Of a stretch of 64,000 bases of DNA, positions 31,921 through 42,443 are shown piece after piece. Every line of letters starts with the position of its first letter. The first letter of the stretch is position 1. Both the position numbers and the translations under genes were made by a program. Below the pieces are notes generated by a model. The model saw only the letters and a program-made list of their open reading frames with translations. It ran no database searches and was not told where the DNA came from. This DNA comes from Pukyongia sp963768085 (GTDB taxonomy: Bacteria; Bacteroidota; Bacteroidia; Flavobacteriales; Flavobacteriaceae). Where the stretch lies: positions 1,817,124 to 1,881,123 of the forward strand of contig CAVYGO010000003.1 of the NCBI GenBank assembly GCA_963768085.1, given 5' to 3'.

Positions 31921-33264
31921 TTATATCCCTGTATAATTCGATGGACTTATTTGCCGAAGTTCTTCCTTAATCGCTTCGGAAATGTCCAGCGTACCAATAA
32001 AATCCTGTATGGAATCGCGAGTGATAGCTTCATTGGTCCTGGTAAGGCCTTTTAAAGCCTCGTACGGATTTGGATAGCCTTCGCGTCTTAAGATGGTTTG
32101 AATAGCCTCCGCGACGACCGCCCAGTTGTTTTCCAGGTCTTCCTTAAACTTGGCTTCATTCAGTAATAATTTATTCAATCCTTTAAGTGTGGATTGAAAT
32201 CCGATAATAGTATGTCCCAAAGGTACTCCGATGTTCCGAAGCACTGTACTATCTGTAAGGTCCCGTTGTAATCGGCTTACTGGAAGCTTTGCCGAAAGAT
32301 GTTCAAATACGGCATTAGCCATTCCAAGATTTCCTTCGCTATTCTCAAAGTCGATAGGATTCACTTTATGCGGCATGGCCGAAGATCCTATTTCCCCTTT
32401 TTTAATTTTCTGTTTGAAATAATCCATGGACACATAGGTCCAGATATCACGATCCAGGTCGATCAAAATGGTGTTGATACGTTTCAGACAGTCGAACAAA
32501 GCTGCCATATGATCGTAATGCTCGATCTGCGTAGTAGGGAAGGAGTGATGCAATCCCAATTTCTCCTGAACGAACTGAGTCGCAAACGCCTTCCAGTCGA
32601 AGTCCGGATATGCCACCTTATGTGCATTGAAATTTCCTGTAGCCCCGCCGAATTTTGCAGCACTCTTTATATCGTTAAGTAAGTCGAATTGTTCTTCCAG
32701 TCGCACGACAAATACTTCTATCTCCTTTCCAAGACGTGTTGGTGAGGCAGGCTGGCCATGCGTTCGTGCAAGCATAGAAACGTTAGCCCATTCGGCAGAT
32801 AGTCCCTTTAATTTATCCTTTACTTCAAAGAACCCGGGAACATAGACCTCGTTCATGGCATCTTTTAGTGATAGCGGGATGGCGGTATTATTTATATCCT
32901 GGGATGTTAATCCGAAATGAATAAACTCCTTGTATTTCTGAAGACCCAGCGCGTTGAATTCTTCTTTGATGAAATATTCAACAGCTTTTACATCGTGATT
33001 TGTAACTGCCTCTGTCTTTTTTATGCGTTGCGCATCTTCGGAAGAGAATTCAGTATACAAATTTCTTAATTCTGAAAATTTTGAGCTGTCGAAATCCTTT
33101 AGTTGGGGTAGTGGTAGCTCCACCAATGCGATAAAATACTCTATCTCCACCTGGACCCTGTATTTGATAAGGGCTTCTTCCGAAAAGAATGGAACCAACG
33201 ATTGCGTTTTAGATGCGTAACGTCCGTCGATGGGTGAAATTGCCTGTAGTGCGCGGGATGACAT
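31921..33264 (-). CDS. purB: adenylosuccinate lyase
   Basis: 447 aa. Removes fumarate from SAICAR and adenylosuccinate in purine synthesis. The fumarase/aspartase-superfamily signature SSAMPHKVNPIDFENSEG is intact (about 290-307), as are the N-terminal RYASKT and the segment LTSQDINNTAIP. It ends convergently against the small-RNA array. The sirtuin and helical-repeat genes lie just upstream in the same direction and may form one operon. Confidence 0.96.
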   Translation of the reverse strand: MSSRALQAISPIDGRYASKTQSLVPFFSEEALIKYRVQVEIEYFIALVELPLPQLKDFDSSKFSELRNLYTEFSSEDAQRIKKTEAVTNHDVKAVEYFIKEEFNALGLQKYKEFIHFGLTSQDINNTAIPLSLKDAMNEVYVPGFFEVKDKLKGLSAEWANVSMLARTHGQPASPTRLGKEIEVFVVRLEEQFDLLNDIKSAAKFGGATGNFNAHKVAYPDFDWKAFATQFVQEKLGLHHSFPTTQIEHYDHMAALFDCLKRINTILIDLDRDIWTYVSMDYFKQKIKKGEIGSSAMPHKVNPIDFENSEGNLGMANAVFEHLSAKLPVSRLQRDLTDSTVLRNIGVPLGHTIIGFQSTLKGLNKLLLNEAKFKEDLENNWAVVAEAIQTILRREGYPNPYEALKGLTRTNEAITRDSIQDFIGTLDISEAIKEELRQISPSNYTGI

Positions 33265-33330
33265 AGGTTGTTTAATTAAAGATGCAAAGATAAGGTTTCT
33301 TGCTGGAAATGTGAAGCCCGAATTTGGAAG

Positions 33331-33903
33331 TCAGGAATTGAATTTGGCGATTTGTTCCAGTGTCTTCTTAGCCCTGGATTTATATCCGGCGCTGCCCGCG
33401 TGTATTCTCTCCTGAAGTATTTGTTCCAATTCCGAGTGGATCCAGTCGTATTGTGTTCCGAGGTAATAAAGGCAGGTCATGGCGCGTACCTGGCAAGCCA
33501 CCTTCTGATCCGTGATCAACCAATCGAATGAACATTCGATCATTATTAATTTGTGTTCTTCCGTGAGGTACTTATGAAGCTCCGGATCTTGCTTTTTATA
33601 ATACCGAATGCACAAGCGTTCACAAATGTGTGCCATGGGCCTTGCGATCTGATCGAGATTTACGGTTGGTAACTTTTCGAAGAAATAATCGAAATAAAGA
33701 TATAAATAGCCGGGTTCTTCAATGAATACAAACTCGAATGCCCAGGCGGCTTTATACGATAGTTCCGAGGTATCCTCGAAACAATATCGCAGAAGCTCCG
33801 GGATACAGTCCGGATGATCCCTAACCCAATGCGCTGCTTTCAGCCGGTTAGAACGGTAAGCACGATGGTAGCTTAGTTGTTGTGCCAATGCTGAATTTGC
33901 CAT
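33331..33903 (-). CDS. helical-repeat protein of unknown function
   Basis: 190 aa, no signal peptide or membrane segment. Predominantly alpha-helical, with a repeated aromatic/leucine pattern suggesting HEAT-like repeats (for example LKAAHWVRDHPDCIPELLRY and SYKAAWAFEFVFIEEPGYLY). It overlaps the sirtuin gene by one base and is followed by purB after 66 nt. No enzyme motif is recognised; it may be a partner of one of its neighbours. Confidence 0.75.
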   Translation of the reverse strand: MANSALAQQLSYHRAYRSNRLKAAHWVRDHPDCIPELLRYCFEDTSELSYKAAWAFEFVFIEEPGYLYLYFDYFFEKLPTVNLDQIARPMAHICERLCIRYYKKQDPELHKYLTEEHKLIMIECSFDWLITDQKVACQVRAMTCLYYLGTQYDWIHSELEQILQERIHAGSAGYKSRAKKTLEQIAKFNS

Positions 33904-34586
33904 TATAATTCTGTATTTCGGATCATCTCGACCACCTTGGGAACACCAGCTGTTGCAGTTTCGGCAAGTACCTTGATTCGGTGAGAATTCGATATGGATG
34001 GGTTGGGATCGACAAAATAAATGGATGCGTTCGATTTTGCGTACTGGATGAGTCCGGCAGCCGGATACACCTGCATGGAGGTGCCTACAATGATCAGGAT
34101 ATCGGATACCTGGACCAGTTCGATGGCCACGCCCATTTTAGGTACTGCTTCTCCGAACCATACAATATGGGGGCGTAATTGGTGATTGTGGTCACATAAA
34201 TCGCCAACATTGAGATCATCATGCCAGTCTAAAATAAGATCTTCATCGAAGGTACTCCGTACTTTCAGTAATTCACCGTGTAAATGAACCACTCTTGTAC
34301 TTCCTGCTCGTTCGTGGAGATCATCGACATTTTGTGTAATAACCACCACCTCATATTCACTTTCCAATGCTGCCAGTGCCTTGTGGGCGTAATTCGGACT
34401 TACTTTATGCAGCTGCCTTCGACGCTGGTTGTAAAAATCCAATACGAGTTCCGGATCTTTGGCAAAGCCCTGGGGAGAGGCAACTTCCATAACATCATGT
34501 CCTTCCCAGAGTCCATTACTGTCCCTGAAGGTTTTCAATCCGCTTTCGGCACTTATCCCGGCCCCGGTGAGTACTGCTATTTTCAT
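33903..34586 (-). CDS. Sir2 family NAD-dependent protein deacylase without zinc cysteines
   Basis: 227 aa. The Rossmann core shows TGAGISAESGLKTFRDSNGLW, the NAD-binding QNVDDLHERAG and the catalytic His in VVHLHGE. Most sirtuins next have a CxxC-n-CxxC zinc ribbon; here the region (about 112-140) contains a single Cys (GDLCDHN), and that is the only Cys in the protein. The small domain must be held by other contacts. Length and LRPHIVWFGEAVP resemble class III (CobB/SIRT5-like) enzymes. It leads the operon with the helical protein and purB. Confidence 0.88.
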   Translation of the reverse strand: MKIAVLTGAGISAESGLKTFRDSNGLWEGHDVMEVASPQGFAKDPELVLDFYNQRRRQLHKVSPNYAHKALAALESEYEVVVITQNVDDLHERAGSTRVVHLHGELLKVRSTFDEDLILDWHDDLNVGDLCDHNHQLRPHIVWFGEAVPKMGVAIELVQVSDILIIVGTSMQVYPAAGLIQYAKSNASIYFVDPNPSISNSHRIKVLAETATAGVPKVVEMIRNTEL

Positions 34587-34652
34587 AATCTAAAAGTAAA
34601 TGAATTTAGTGTTTTTAAGAAAAAATATATCTTAGCTTAAACAACTTTTTTT

Positions 34653-35309
34653 TTGGATACAACCCTGTTCGAATATTTACAATCGTATTTAACCGATCGC
34701 CGTAAACAGCTTTTCAAAGAGGTACTGGCACAGCGAACGCGGCATTTTACGGTGGTGACCGAAGATGTGTATCAATTACATAACACCAGTGCCGTGATGC
34801 GTTCCTGTGACGTTTTCGGGATACAGGATCTCCATGTAGTGGAGGAACTCAAAGGGAAACGGGTTGATAAGGAAATCGCCATGGGAGCTCAGAAATGGGT
34901 GAGCCTTCATCGATATGATACCATTAAAAGCTGTATGGATTCATTAAGAACGGAAGGCTACCAGTTGATCGCTACCTCGCCGCATAATGATTCTACGCTG
35001 CTTCAGGATTTCGATATAAGCAGGAAAACGGCTTTCTTCTTCGGAAAAGAGGATGTGGGTCTTAGTAATACCGTCTTGGAAAACGCGGATGGTTTTTTAA
35101 AGATACCTATGTACGGATTTACCGAGAGTTTGAATATCTCGGTTTCGGCAGCCATTATCCTTCAGGATGTGGTTTCCCGTATGCGACAAGAAGGCCTTTC
35201 CTGGCAACTTTCAGAAGAAGAAATAAAACAGCTGGAAATGGAATGGACGCAACGCACCATTAAAAGTGTAGAAGAGATCATAGATCACTATTATAAAAAT
35301 AAAATTTAG
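34653..35309 (+). CDS. trmH: tRNA (guanosine-2'-O-)-methyltransferase, SpoU/TrmH family
   Basis: 218 aa SPOUT methyltransferase, probably making Gm18 in tRNA. Motif 1 HNTSAVMRSCDVFG (about 43-56), motif 2 FFFGKEDVGLSN, and motif 3 MYGFTESLNISVSAAI, which forms the trefoil knot and SAM pocket. The only start that keeps the normal N-terminus is a TTG at 34653, after a run of T; an in-frame stop lies just upstream. A homopolymer error hiding an ATG is possible but less likely, since rdgB nearby also needs TTG. Confidence 0.9.
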   Translation: MDTTLFEYLQSYLTDRRKQLFKEVLAQRTRHFTVVTEDVYQLHNTSAVMRSCDVFGIQDLHVVEELKGKRVDKEIAMGAQKWVSLHRYDTIKSCMDSLRTEGYQLIATSPHNDSTLLQDFDISRKTAFFFGKEDVGLSNTVLENADGFLKIPMYGFTESLNISVSAAIILQDVVSRMRQEGLSWQLSEEEIKQLEMEWTQRTIKSVEEIIDHYYKNKI

Positions 35310-35342
35310 TAAATTTAGAAACTAACTAATAATCAAATTGTT

Positions 35343-35867
35343 ATGTATATTTTCTTAAGTATTCTCGGGGCCATAGCAGCTATTTTCATTATCCTGATAC
35401 TGGTAGCACCAAAAAAATATCATGTAAAAAGAACTTTAGTTATCGACAGGGCACTGCCCGACGTTTTTCAATATATAAAATATGTAAAAAATCAGGATCA
35501 CTGGTCGCCATGGAAAAAGAAAGATCCCAATATGAAGCAAACTTTTACGGGTGAAGATGGTGCAGTTGGTTTTATCTCGCAATGGGAAGGAAATAAAGAT
35601 GTTGGAACCGGGGAGCAGGAAATAAAGAACATCTTAGAAAACAAACGACTGGAAACTGAACTGCGCTTTTTCAAACCCTGGAAATCGCAGAGTGATGCTT
35701 ATATTCAGGTGGACAAAGCAGATGGTGGTACTAAGGTTACCTGGGGATTTTCCGGCGATAATAAGGTTCCGTTCAATGTTATGATGTTGTTTATGAATAT
35801 GGACAAGGCCGTTGGAAATGACTTCGAAGAAGGACTAACCGATCTGAAAAAGATATTAGAATCGTAA
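35343..35867 (+). CDS. SRPBCC (START/polyketide-cyclase-like) family protein with N-terminal membrane helix
   Basis: 174 aa. One transmembrane helix at 2-22, then a helix-grip domain with KRTLVIDRALPDVFQYIKY, DHWSPWKKKDPNMKQTF and a C-terminal long helix (DFEEGLTDLKKILES). SRPBCC proteins bind hydrophobic ligands in a deep pocket; the ligand is unknown. It is followed after 9 nt by a VOC-family gene. Confidence 0.85.
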   Translation: MYIFLSILGAIAAIFIILILVAPKKYHVKRTLVIDRALPDVFQYIKYVKNQDHWSPWKKKDPNMKQTFTGEDGAVGFISQWEGNKDVGTGEQEIKNILENKRLETELRFFKPWKSQSDAYIQVDKADGGTKVTWGFSGDNKVPFNVMMLFMNMDKAVGNDFEEGLTDLKKILES

Positions 35868-35876
35868 ATTAATCGT

Positions 35877-36260
35877 ATGGCACACAACACTTTTGCATGG
35901 GTTGAGATACCTGTATCCGATATGAACAGGGCTAAAAAATATTACGAAACAGTATTAAATGTGGAACTTCAGCTTGTAGATTTCGGGGGGGTACAGATGG
36001 CCTGGTTTCCAAATGCCGAAAACCCCGAAGGAACTCCAGGAGCCACCGGAACACTTATCAAACAGGAAAGTTATATTCCGAGTAAAGAAGGTACGCTGGT
36101 GTATATTCATTGTGAGGATGTTGAAAATGAACTCGATCGGGTAGAAGCTGCCGGTGGAACCATTTATCAACCTAAAACCCAGATTTCCCCGGAACATGGA
36201 TATATGGGAGTAATGATTGATTCTGAAGGGAACAGGGTTGCACTGCATAGCGTTAAATAA
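35877..36260 (+). CDS. VOC (glyoxalase/bleomycin resistance) family protein
   Basis: 127 aa with two beta-alpha-beta-beta-beta modules: FAWVEIPVSDMNRAKKYYE at the start and LVYIHCEDVENELDRVEAAGG in the second half, ending GNRVALHSVK. It is a metal-dependent or ligand-binding VOC protein of unknown substrate. Likely co-transcribed with the SRPBCC gene and possibly rdgB. Confidence 0.88.
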   Translation: MAHNTFAWVEIPVSDMNRAKKYYETVLNVELQLVDFGGVQMAWFPNAENPEGTPGATGTLIKQESYIPSKEGTLVYIHCEDVENELDRVEAAGGTIYQPKTQISPEHGYMGVMIDSEGNRVALHSVK

Positions 36261-36284
36261 ATACCAACAGATCTACGTATCCTC

Positions 36285-36860
36285 TTGAAACTCGTATTTG
36301 CAACTCACAATAAGAATAAGTTTGCTGAAGTAAAAGCTCAAATGCCACCGCATGTCAGGTTGTTGAGCCTCACGGATATTGAATGCTTTGATGAGATCCC
36401 TGAAACAGCCGATACAATAGAAGGAAACGCCCTGCTTAAGTCTCGATATGTAAAGGAACATTACGGTCTGGATTGTTTTGCAGACGATTCCGGATTGGAA
36501 GTTGTGGCTTTAAATAATACACCCGGTGTGTATAGTGCAAGATATGCCGGACCTGAAAAGGACGATGCTGCAAATACCCAAAAACTACTCTCCGAACTTA
36601 ATAATATTGAGGATCGCAGCGCGCAATTCAAAACTGTCATTGCTGTCAAAATGAAGGGCGAAGAGATCCTATTTACGGGTGTATGCCCGGGTGTTATTGT
36701 GCGAGAACCCAGGGGAATAGGCGGCTTTGGCTATGATCCTGTTTTTCAGCCGGATGGATTTGATAAAACGTTTGCCGAAATGCCACTTACTTTAAAAACT
36801 GAGATCGGACACAGGGGTAAGGCAATTGCACAACTTCTGGACTATTTAAAACTGCAATAA
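36285..36860 (+). CDS. rdgB: non-canonical purine NTP pyrophosphatase (XTP/dITP diphosphatase)
   Basis: 191 aa Ham1/RdgB protein that hydrolyses dITP, ITP and XTP to monophosphates. It has the N-terminal KLVFATHNKNKFAEVK, the active-site CFADDSGLEVVALN, YSARYAGP and the C-terminal GFGYDPVF and HRGKA(I/L)A region. The conserved N-terminus begins at a TTG at 36285; no ATG is available in frame, so TTG initiation is likely genuine. Confidence 0.94.
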   Translation: MKLVFATHNKNKFAEVKAQMPPHVRLLSLTDIECFDEIPETADTIEGNALLKSRYVKEHYGLDCFADDSGLEVVALNNTPGVYSARYAGPEKDDAANTQKLLSELNNIEDRSAQFKTVIAVKMKGEEILFTGVCPGVIVREPRGIGGFGYDPVFQPDGFDKTFAEMPLTLKTEIGHRGKAIAQLLDYLKLQ

Positions 36861-36894
36861 TATTCAGGAAATCAAACAATTAGTCATTTCGCAG

Positions 36895-36924
36895 TTTCGG
36901 TTCAACTAATTAAGACTATATTTG
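36895..36924 (+). promoter_or_regulatory. promoter of the DEAD-box helicase gene
   Basis: TATATTTG at 36917-36924 is an exact -7 box; TTT(C) at 36895 lies 19 nt upstream in place of TTG. Transcription would start near 36931, giving a leader of about 90 nt. Confidence 0.7.
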
Positions 36925-36930
36925 CCGCCG

Positions 36931-37021
36931 ATTCCTCAGGGTGAGGAAGCGTTGCAAAGGAAGCGTAGAGTTTTATCTGTCGTGAGCTTCGGGCCAACGC
37001 ACTAACAGGTAAAACATTTAT
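36931..37021 (+). promoter_or_regulatory. structured, pseudoknotted leader of the DEAD-box helicase mRNA
   Basis: Four helices can be drawn. P0: TTCCTCA/TGAGGAA (36932-36938 and 36942-36948). P1: GCGTTG/CAACGC (36949-36954 and 36995-37000). P2, nested in P1: GAAGC/GCTTC (36960-36964 and 36986-36990). P3: GTTTTATCTGT (36970-36980, in the P2 loop) with ACAGGTAAAAC (37005-37015), 11 bp with one G-U, ending 6 nt before the ATG. P3 crosses P1 and P2, so the fold is a pseudoknot that reaches the initiation region. It may sense helicase level, temperature or a ligand. No known riboswitch class was recognised. Confidence 0.65.
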
Positions 37022-38773
<1,752 letters not shown>

Positions 38774-38854
38774 GTATGTCTTAAATTTCGGGGAGTACAT
38801 ACAACTTTGGCGCGATTTTTACGTCGATTTATGTACATTTACAGTCTTAAGCCT

Positions 38855-39625
38855 ATGAAGAAATTATTTTCCCTACTGCTTCTTATTTCGTGCACCTTTG
38901 CATATGCCCAGGACGATGCCGATATTAATGGTACCGTTCTCAATGATGCTACGGATCAACCGCTGGAGAATGTAAATATTGTTAATCTGAATAGTGTTAA
39001 AGGTGCCAGTACGGACAATCTGGGAAAGTTCCAGATAAGAGCAAGCGTAAACGACACCCTGTTTTTCAGCTACCTGGGTTTTAAGTCAATTAGGGTACGC
39101 GTAACCAATGACTGGTTGAAATATGGCGATATCCGAATAAAAATGACCGAGTTGGGAATCGCGCTGGAGGAGGTAGTGATACGCCCTGTGGAGCTAACGG
39201 GGTATGTGGAAGTAGATGCCAGGCTCATCCCTATCTACGATAATTACCGTTATCGAATATCGGGACTGGGTACGGGTTACGAAGGAGGTAAAACTAAACG
39301 CGGCGCTGTTAGTAGTGTTTTGAGTTCTATCTTTAATCCTGCCGATTTCCTCTATAATATCTTCGGAAAGAAACCCAAACAGATGCGTAAACTCCGGCAG
39401 ATGAAAGAAGATGATGAGATCCGCAACCTGCTGGCGAGTAAATACGATCGCGAAACCCTGATGGCAATACTCCAGTTGGAACGGGTAGATATTGATGAAA
39501 TAGTGAATCGATGTAACTATTCGGCCGACTTTATTCGAACTGCCAGTGACCTCCAGATCCTCGATGCCATTAGCGAATGCTATGAAGAGTATAAGGTACT
39601 CAACCGCAAAAAGGGGAAAGGGTAA
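38855..39625 (+). CDS. carboxypeptidase-like regulatory (CarboxypepD_reg) domain protein
   Basis: 256 aa from the ATG at 38855 (MKKLFSLLLL); the frame opens earlier at 38807 without a signal. Signal peptide 1-18 (ending FAYAQ). The beta-sandwich domain common in Bacteroidota TonB-dependent receptors lies at about 22-105 (DINGTVLNDATDQPLENVNI and FFSYLGFKSIRV). A helical, charged C-terminal half follows. There is no TonB barrel, so it is a periplasmic or outer-membrane associated protein of unknown role. Confidence 0.82.
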   Translation: MKKLFSLLLLISCTFAYAQDDADINGTVLNDATDQPLENVNIVNLNSVKGASTDNLGKFQIRASVNDTLFFSYLGFKSIRVRVTNDWLKYGDIRIKMTELGIALEEVVIRPVELTGYVEVDARLIPIYDNYRYRISGLGTGYEGGKTKRGAVSSVLSSIFNPADFLYNIFGKKPKQMRKLRQMKEDDEIRNLLASKYDRETLMAILQLERVDIDEIVNRCNYSADFIRTASDLQILDAISECYEEYKVLNRKKGKG

Positions 39626-39966
39626 ACTAGCTTTCAATAATTTTTACCTTGTTTATTTTACCTAGCTAAGGATGAATTATCGGAAAGATTTTTATTTTCT
39701 TGAAAGAATAATCTTCTTTTATGTTCATTGGTCTATAAAAATGGCTGAACATCGAAAATAAATATATTTCTCTCTCTCTCTCTCTCTCTTTCCTTTTATA
39801 AATTGGATGATCTTTCAAATGATTTTGACGAACGAATTAGTTCGATCATAATTGTTTGAGATTTTAATAACCTCTAAATTTACCTACTGAATTTTCAATT
39901 CGATCTTTAGAAAGATCTGATGCTTTATGCGATTGTGGTATAACACCATAACGTAAATAAAGTGAT
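39626..39966. other. 341-nt AT-rich intergenic region with a TC microsatellite
   Basis: No gene was seen. A perfect (TC)10 tract lies at 39769-39788, about 180 nt before the start of the secreted repeat protein. The rest is AT-rich with no clear TAnnTTTG box and no terminator hairpin. Confidence 0.6.
39769..39788 (+). repeat. (TC)10 dinucleotide repeat
   Basis: Ten uninterrupted TC units. Such tracts can change length by replication slippage. It is outside any coding frame. Confidence 0.9.
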
Positions 39967-42329
39967 ATGAATACATTTTACCATTCGAAGCATTCTTTTT
40001 ATTCAATAAGTCAGAATCCTGATAAAAAACACACCATTAAACTTCCAAAGTTTAAACTAAGTATTGTACACATTTCTGTATTAATGCTTCTTTTATTTTC
40101 AGCGAATACTGTACAGGCACAATGTACTGAGCCCAGTTGCGTAGCAACCCCAGCTTCATTAGGGGCTAACGGACCTGATCCATGCAATGCAAAACTCTAT
40201 TGTTCGAATAGTGGGGCAGTTCAAACAGGGTTAATTAATTGTACCAATGCAGCCGACACAGATGGTTGTGGGGTAAATGCCGATGCAGCAAGTTCTGCGG
40301 CAAGTACATATGCATCAGCGGATGCTTCTGTTGTCGAGTTATTTAGTGGGGGTCAATACAATAAAGGTACGTATTTACAATGGATCGTATTTGCCACACC
40401 ACCAACCGTAGAAGGTACTAAGATTCAGGGAGTAGGTGCGGTTGATTCATGGTGGTTGTTTCATGCCGGCAGTGTTACTGTTCCCGGAGATTACGCCACA
40501 GTCGAGGAAGCACTTACCGATCCGGCCCGATGTGACAGTTTCGATTCTTCTAATCTCGTTATAGGAAGCAACGCTAACCAGTATGAACCCTGGACCAATC
40601 CAAATGCGATCATAGCTCCGGATACATATAATATTTATTACATAGCTTTATTTTGGGATACTCCTACAAATGGTTCTCTTAATTTCAAAGTAAAGGAGTG
40701 CGAAATAGGCTGTCCCGATGTTTTTGTTTCTTGTCCGGAAGATGATGTGCAAGTGGCATGCCAGTCGCAAGCTGAGATTGATCTTGCCTTTAACAACTGG
40801 AAGAGTCAATTTACTTTCACCGGAGGGGAGGAGCCTGTTACTGAAACTTTTCTGGTAAATGGAAACCCTGTAGACATTAATTCACTGCAGGCTCCCGATC
40901 GCTGCGGAGGCACTATAACGGTCACCTATGAGGTTAGTGACAATTGTCCTAATTTTGAAACCTGTACTAGTACATTTACGGTCTTACCAGACAACACTGC
41001 ACCTGTCTTAGATCCGGAACCAGCGGATATTACAGTCCAGTGTTTGGATGATGTACCGCCTCCATTTGATCTTGGTTGGACAGACAATTGTGATGGATCT
41101 GGCACTGTACAATCTGAAGATGGACCGCTTCAGATGTTAAATCAATCGGGGAATGACGAAATTAAATCTCGCGAATCAAGCGCTTGTGGAGGTACGATTA
41201 CCCGTACATGGACCTATACGGATGCTTGTGGTAACAGTGATACGGCCACACAAGTAATTACAATAAATGACACTATAGCTCCTGTATTAGATCCGGAGCC
41301 AGCTGATATCACAGTGGAGTGTTTAGATGATGTTCCTCCACCATTTGATCTGGGTTGGATAGATAACTGTGATGGTAATGGGGTTGTCGCCTCTACAGAT
41401 GGCCCTCTTGTAGGAGACACTTGTGGTGGTACTATTACTCGTACATGGACCTATTCTGACGCTTGTGGGAATACCGACACTGCGACTCAGGTTATCACTA
41501 TTGATGACACTGTGGCACCTGTCTTTGACAGCCAGCCAGCACCACTTGCGGACATCGCCTGTGATGGGGCACTACCGGTTCAGGAGACCCTGACGGCCGT
41601 TGGGGATGGACAAACTATATTGAAAATGAAGGTACATATACTATGGACCTATGGGCAGGTGCTGCACATTGCAACACCTCGAATGGAGAATTAGTTGGTA
41701 CAGTAACAGTAACGTACAGTGGAGGATTTGTAGATGTAGAATATCAGCTGATAGGAGACTATGTAATGAGTGAAGCTCATGTAAATATCAGTTGTGATAA
41801 GTATCCTACGAAGCCTAACGGACGTCCAACGGTTGCACCAGGACAGTATAATTTTAATCTTGGATCATTGGATTATGTTCAGAATTATACTCTAGAGGAT
41901 GTTGAAGTTACAGGGCCTTTCTGGATTATAGCTCATGCAGTGTCTTGTACAAGAGTATGTGCTTGCACAATTTCCAATGATGAAGGTGGTTCACAAACTT
42001 CTCAGGAAGATGCGATCGACTGTGGAACTGAAAACTTGGCCCAGACGGAACCAGTGTGGAACCTAGACTTTACAGCGTATCCTGTACCATTTGATAATTA
42101 TGTGAATGTATCGTATAATCTGAACTATGATAGCGATGTCGTAATTGAAGTATTCGATATCAGAGGAAGACTGATCAGAACCATTCAGGAGAATTATAAT
42201 CAGGGACAAAGAGCCGAAACTAGGATAGATCTTAGTGAGGTGCCAAATCAAGTACTCTTCATTAAATTGTCTTCAGACAGAAGTGTAGGAATGAAGAAAG
42301 TAGTTGCTAATGGCTACAATGAAGATTAA
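39967..42329 (+). CDS. large T9SS-secreted repeat protein, frameshifted near 41615
   Basis: About 787 aa when joined. The long N-terminus has its hydrophobic signal core near 32-50 (ending TVQAQ). Cys-rich beta domains follow. Two HYR/Ig-like repeats of about 85 aa occupy about 345-515: each has PADITVQCLDD or PADITVECLDD, PPPFDLGW, DNCDG and TRTWTY-DACGN-DTATQVIT. At 41611-41620 one base is missing: the first frame ends at 41694 with an unrelated tail, while the second, from ENEGTYTMDLWAGAAH, continues to a T9SS type A sorting domain (YPVPFDNYVNVSYN to the end at 42329). It is probably a surface adhesin or structural protein. Confidence 0.82.
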
Positions 42330-42350
42330 TTATCAGAATTAAATAAGTGA

Positions 42351-42380
42351 AAAGCGCCCGCTACAAGCGGGCGCTTTTTT
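42351..42380 (+). terminator. intrinsic terminator after the T9SS repeat protein gene
   Basis: AAAGCGCCCGC-TACAA-GCGGGCGCTTT: an 11-bp perfect stem followed by T. Confidence 0.95.
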
Positions 42381-42443
42381 ATTAGAATTTATTGGAAGTG
42401 AGTGCGTATATATTCATTACTTTTAAACTTAGTTTTTGAATGT

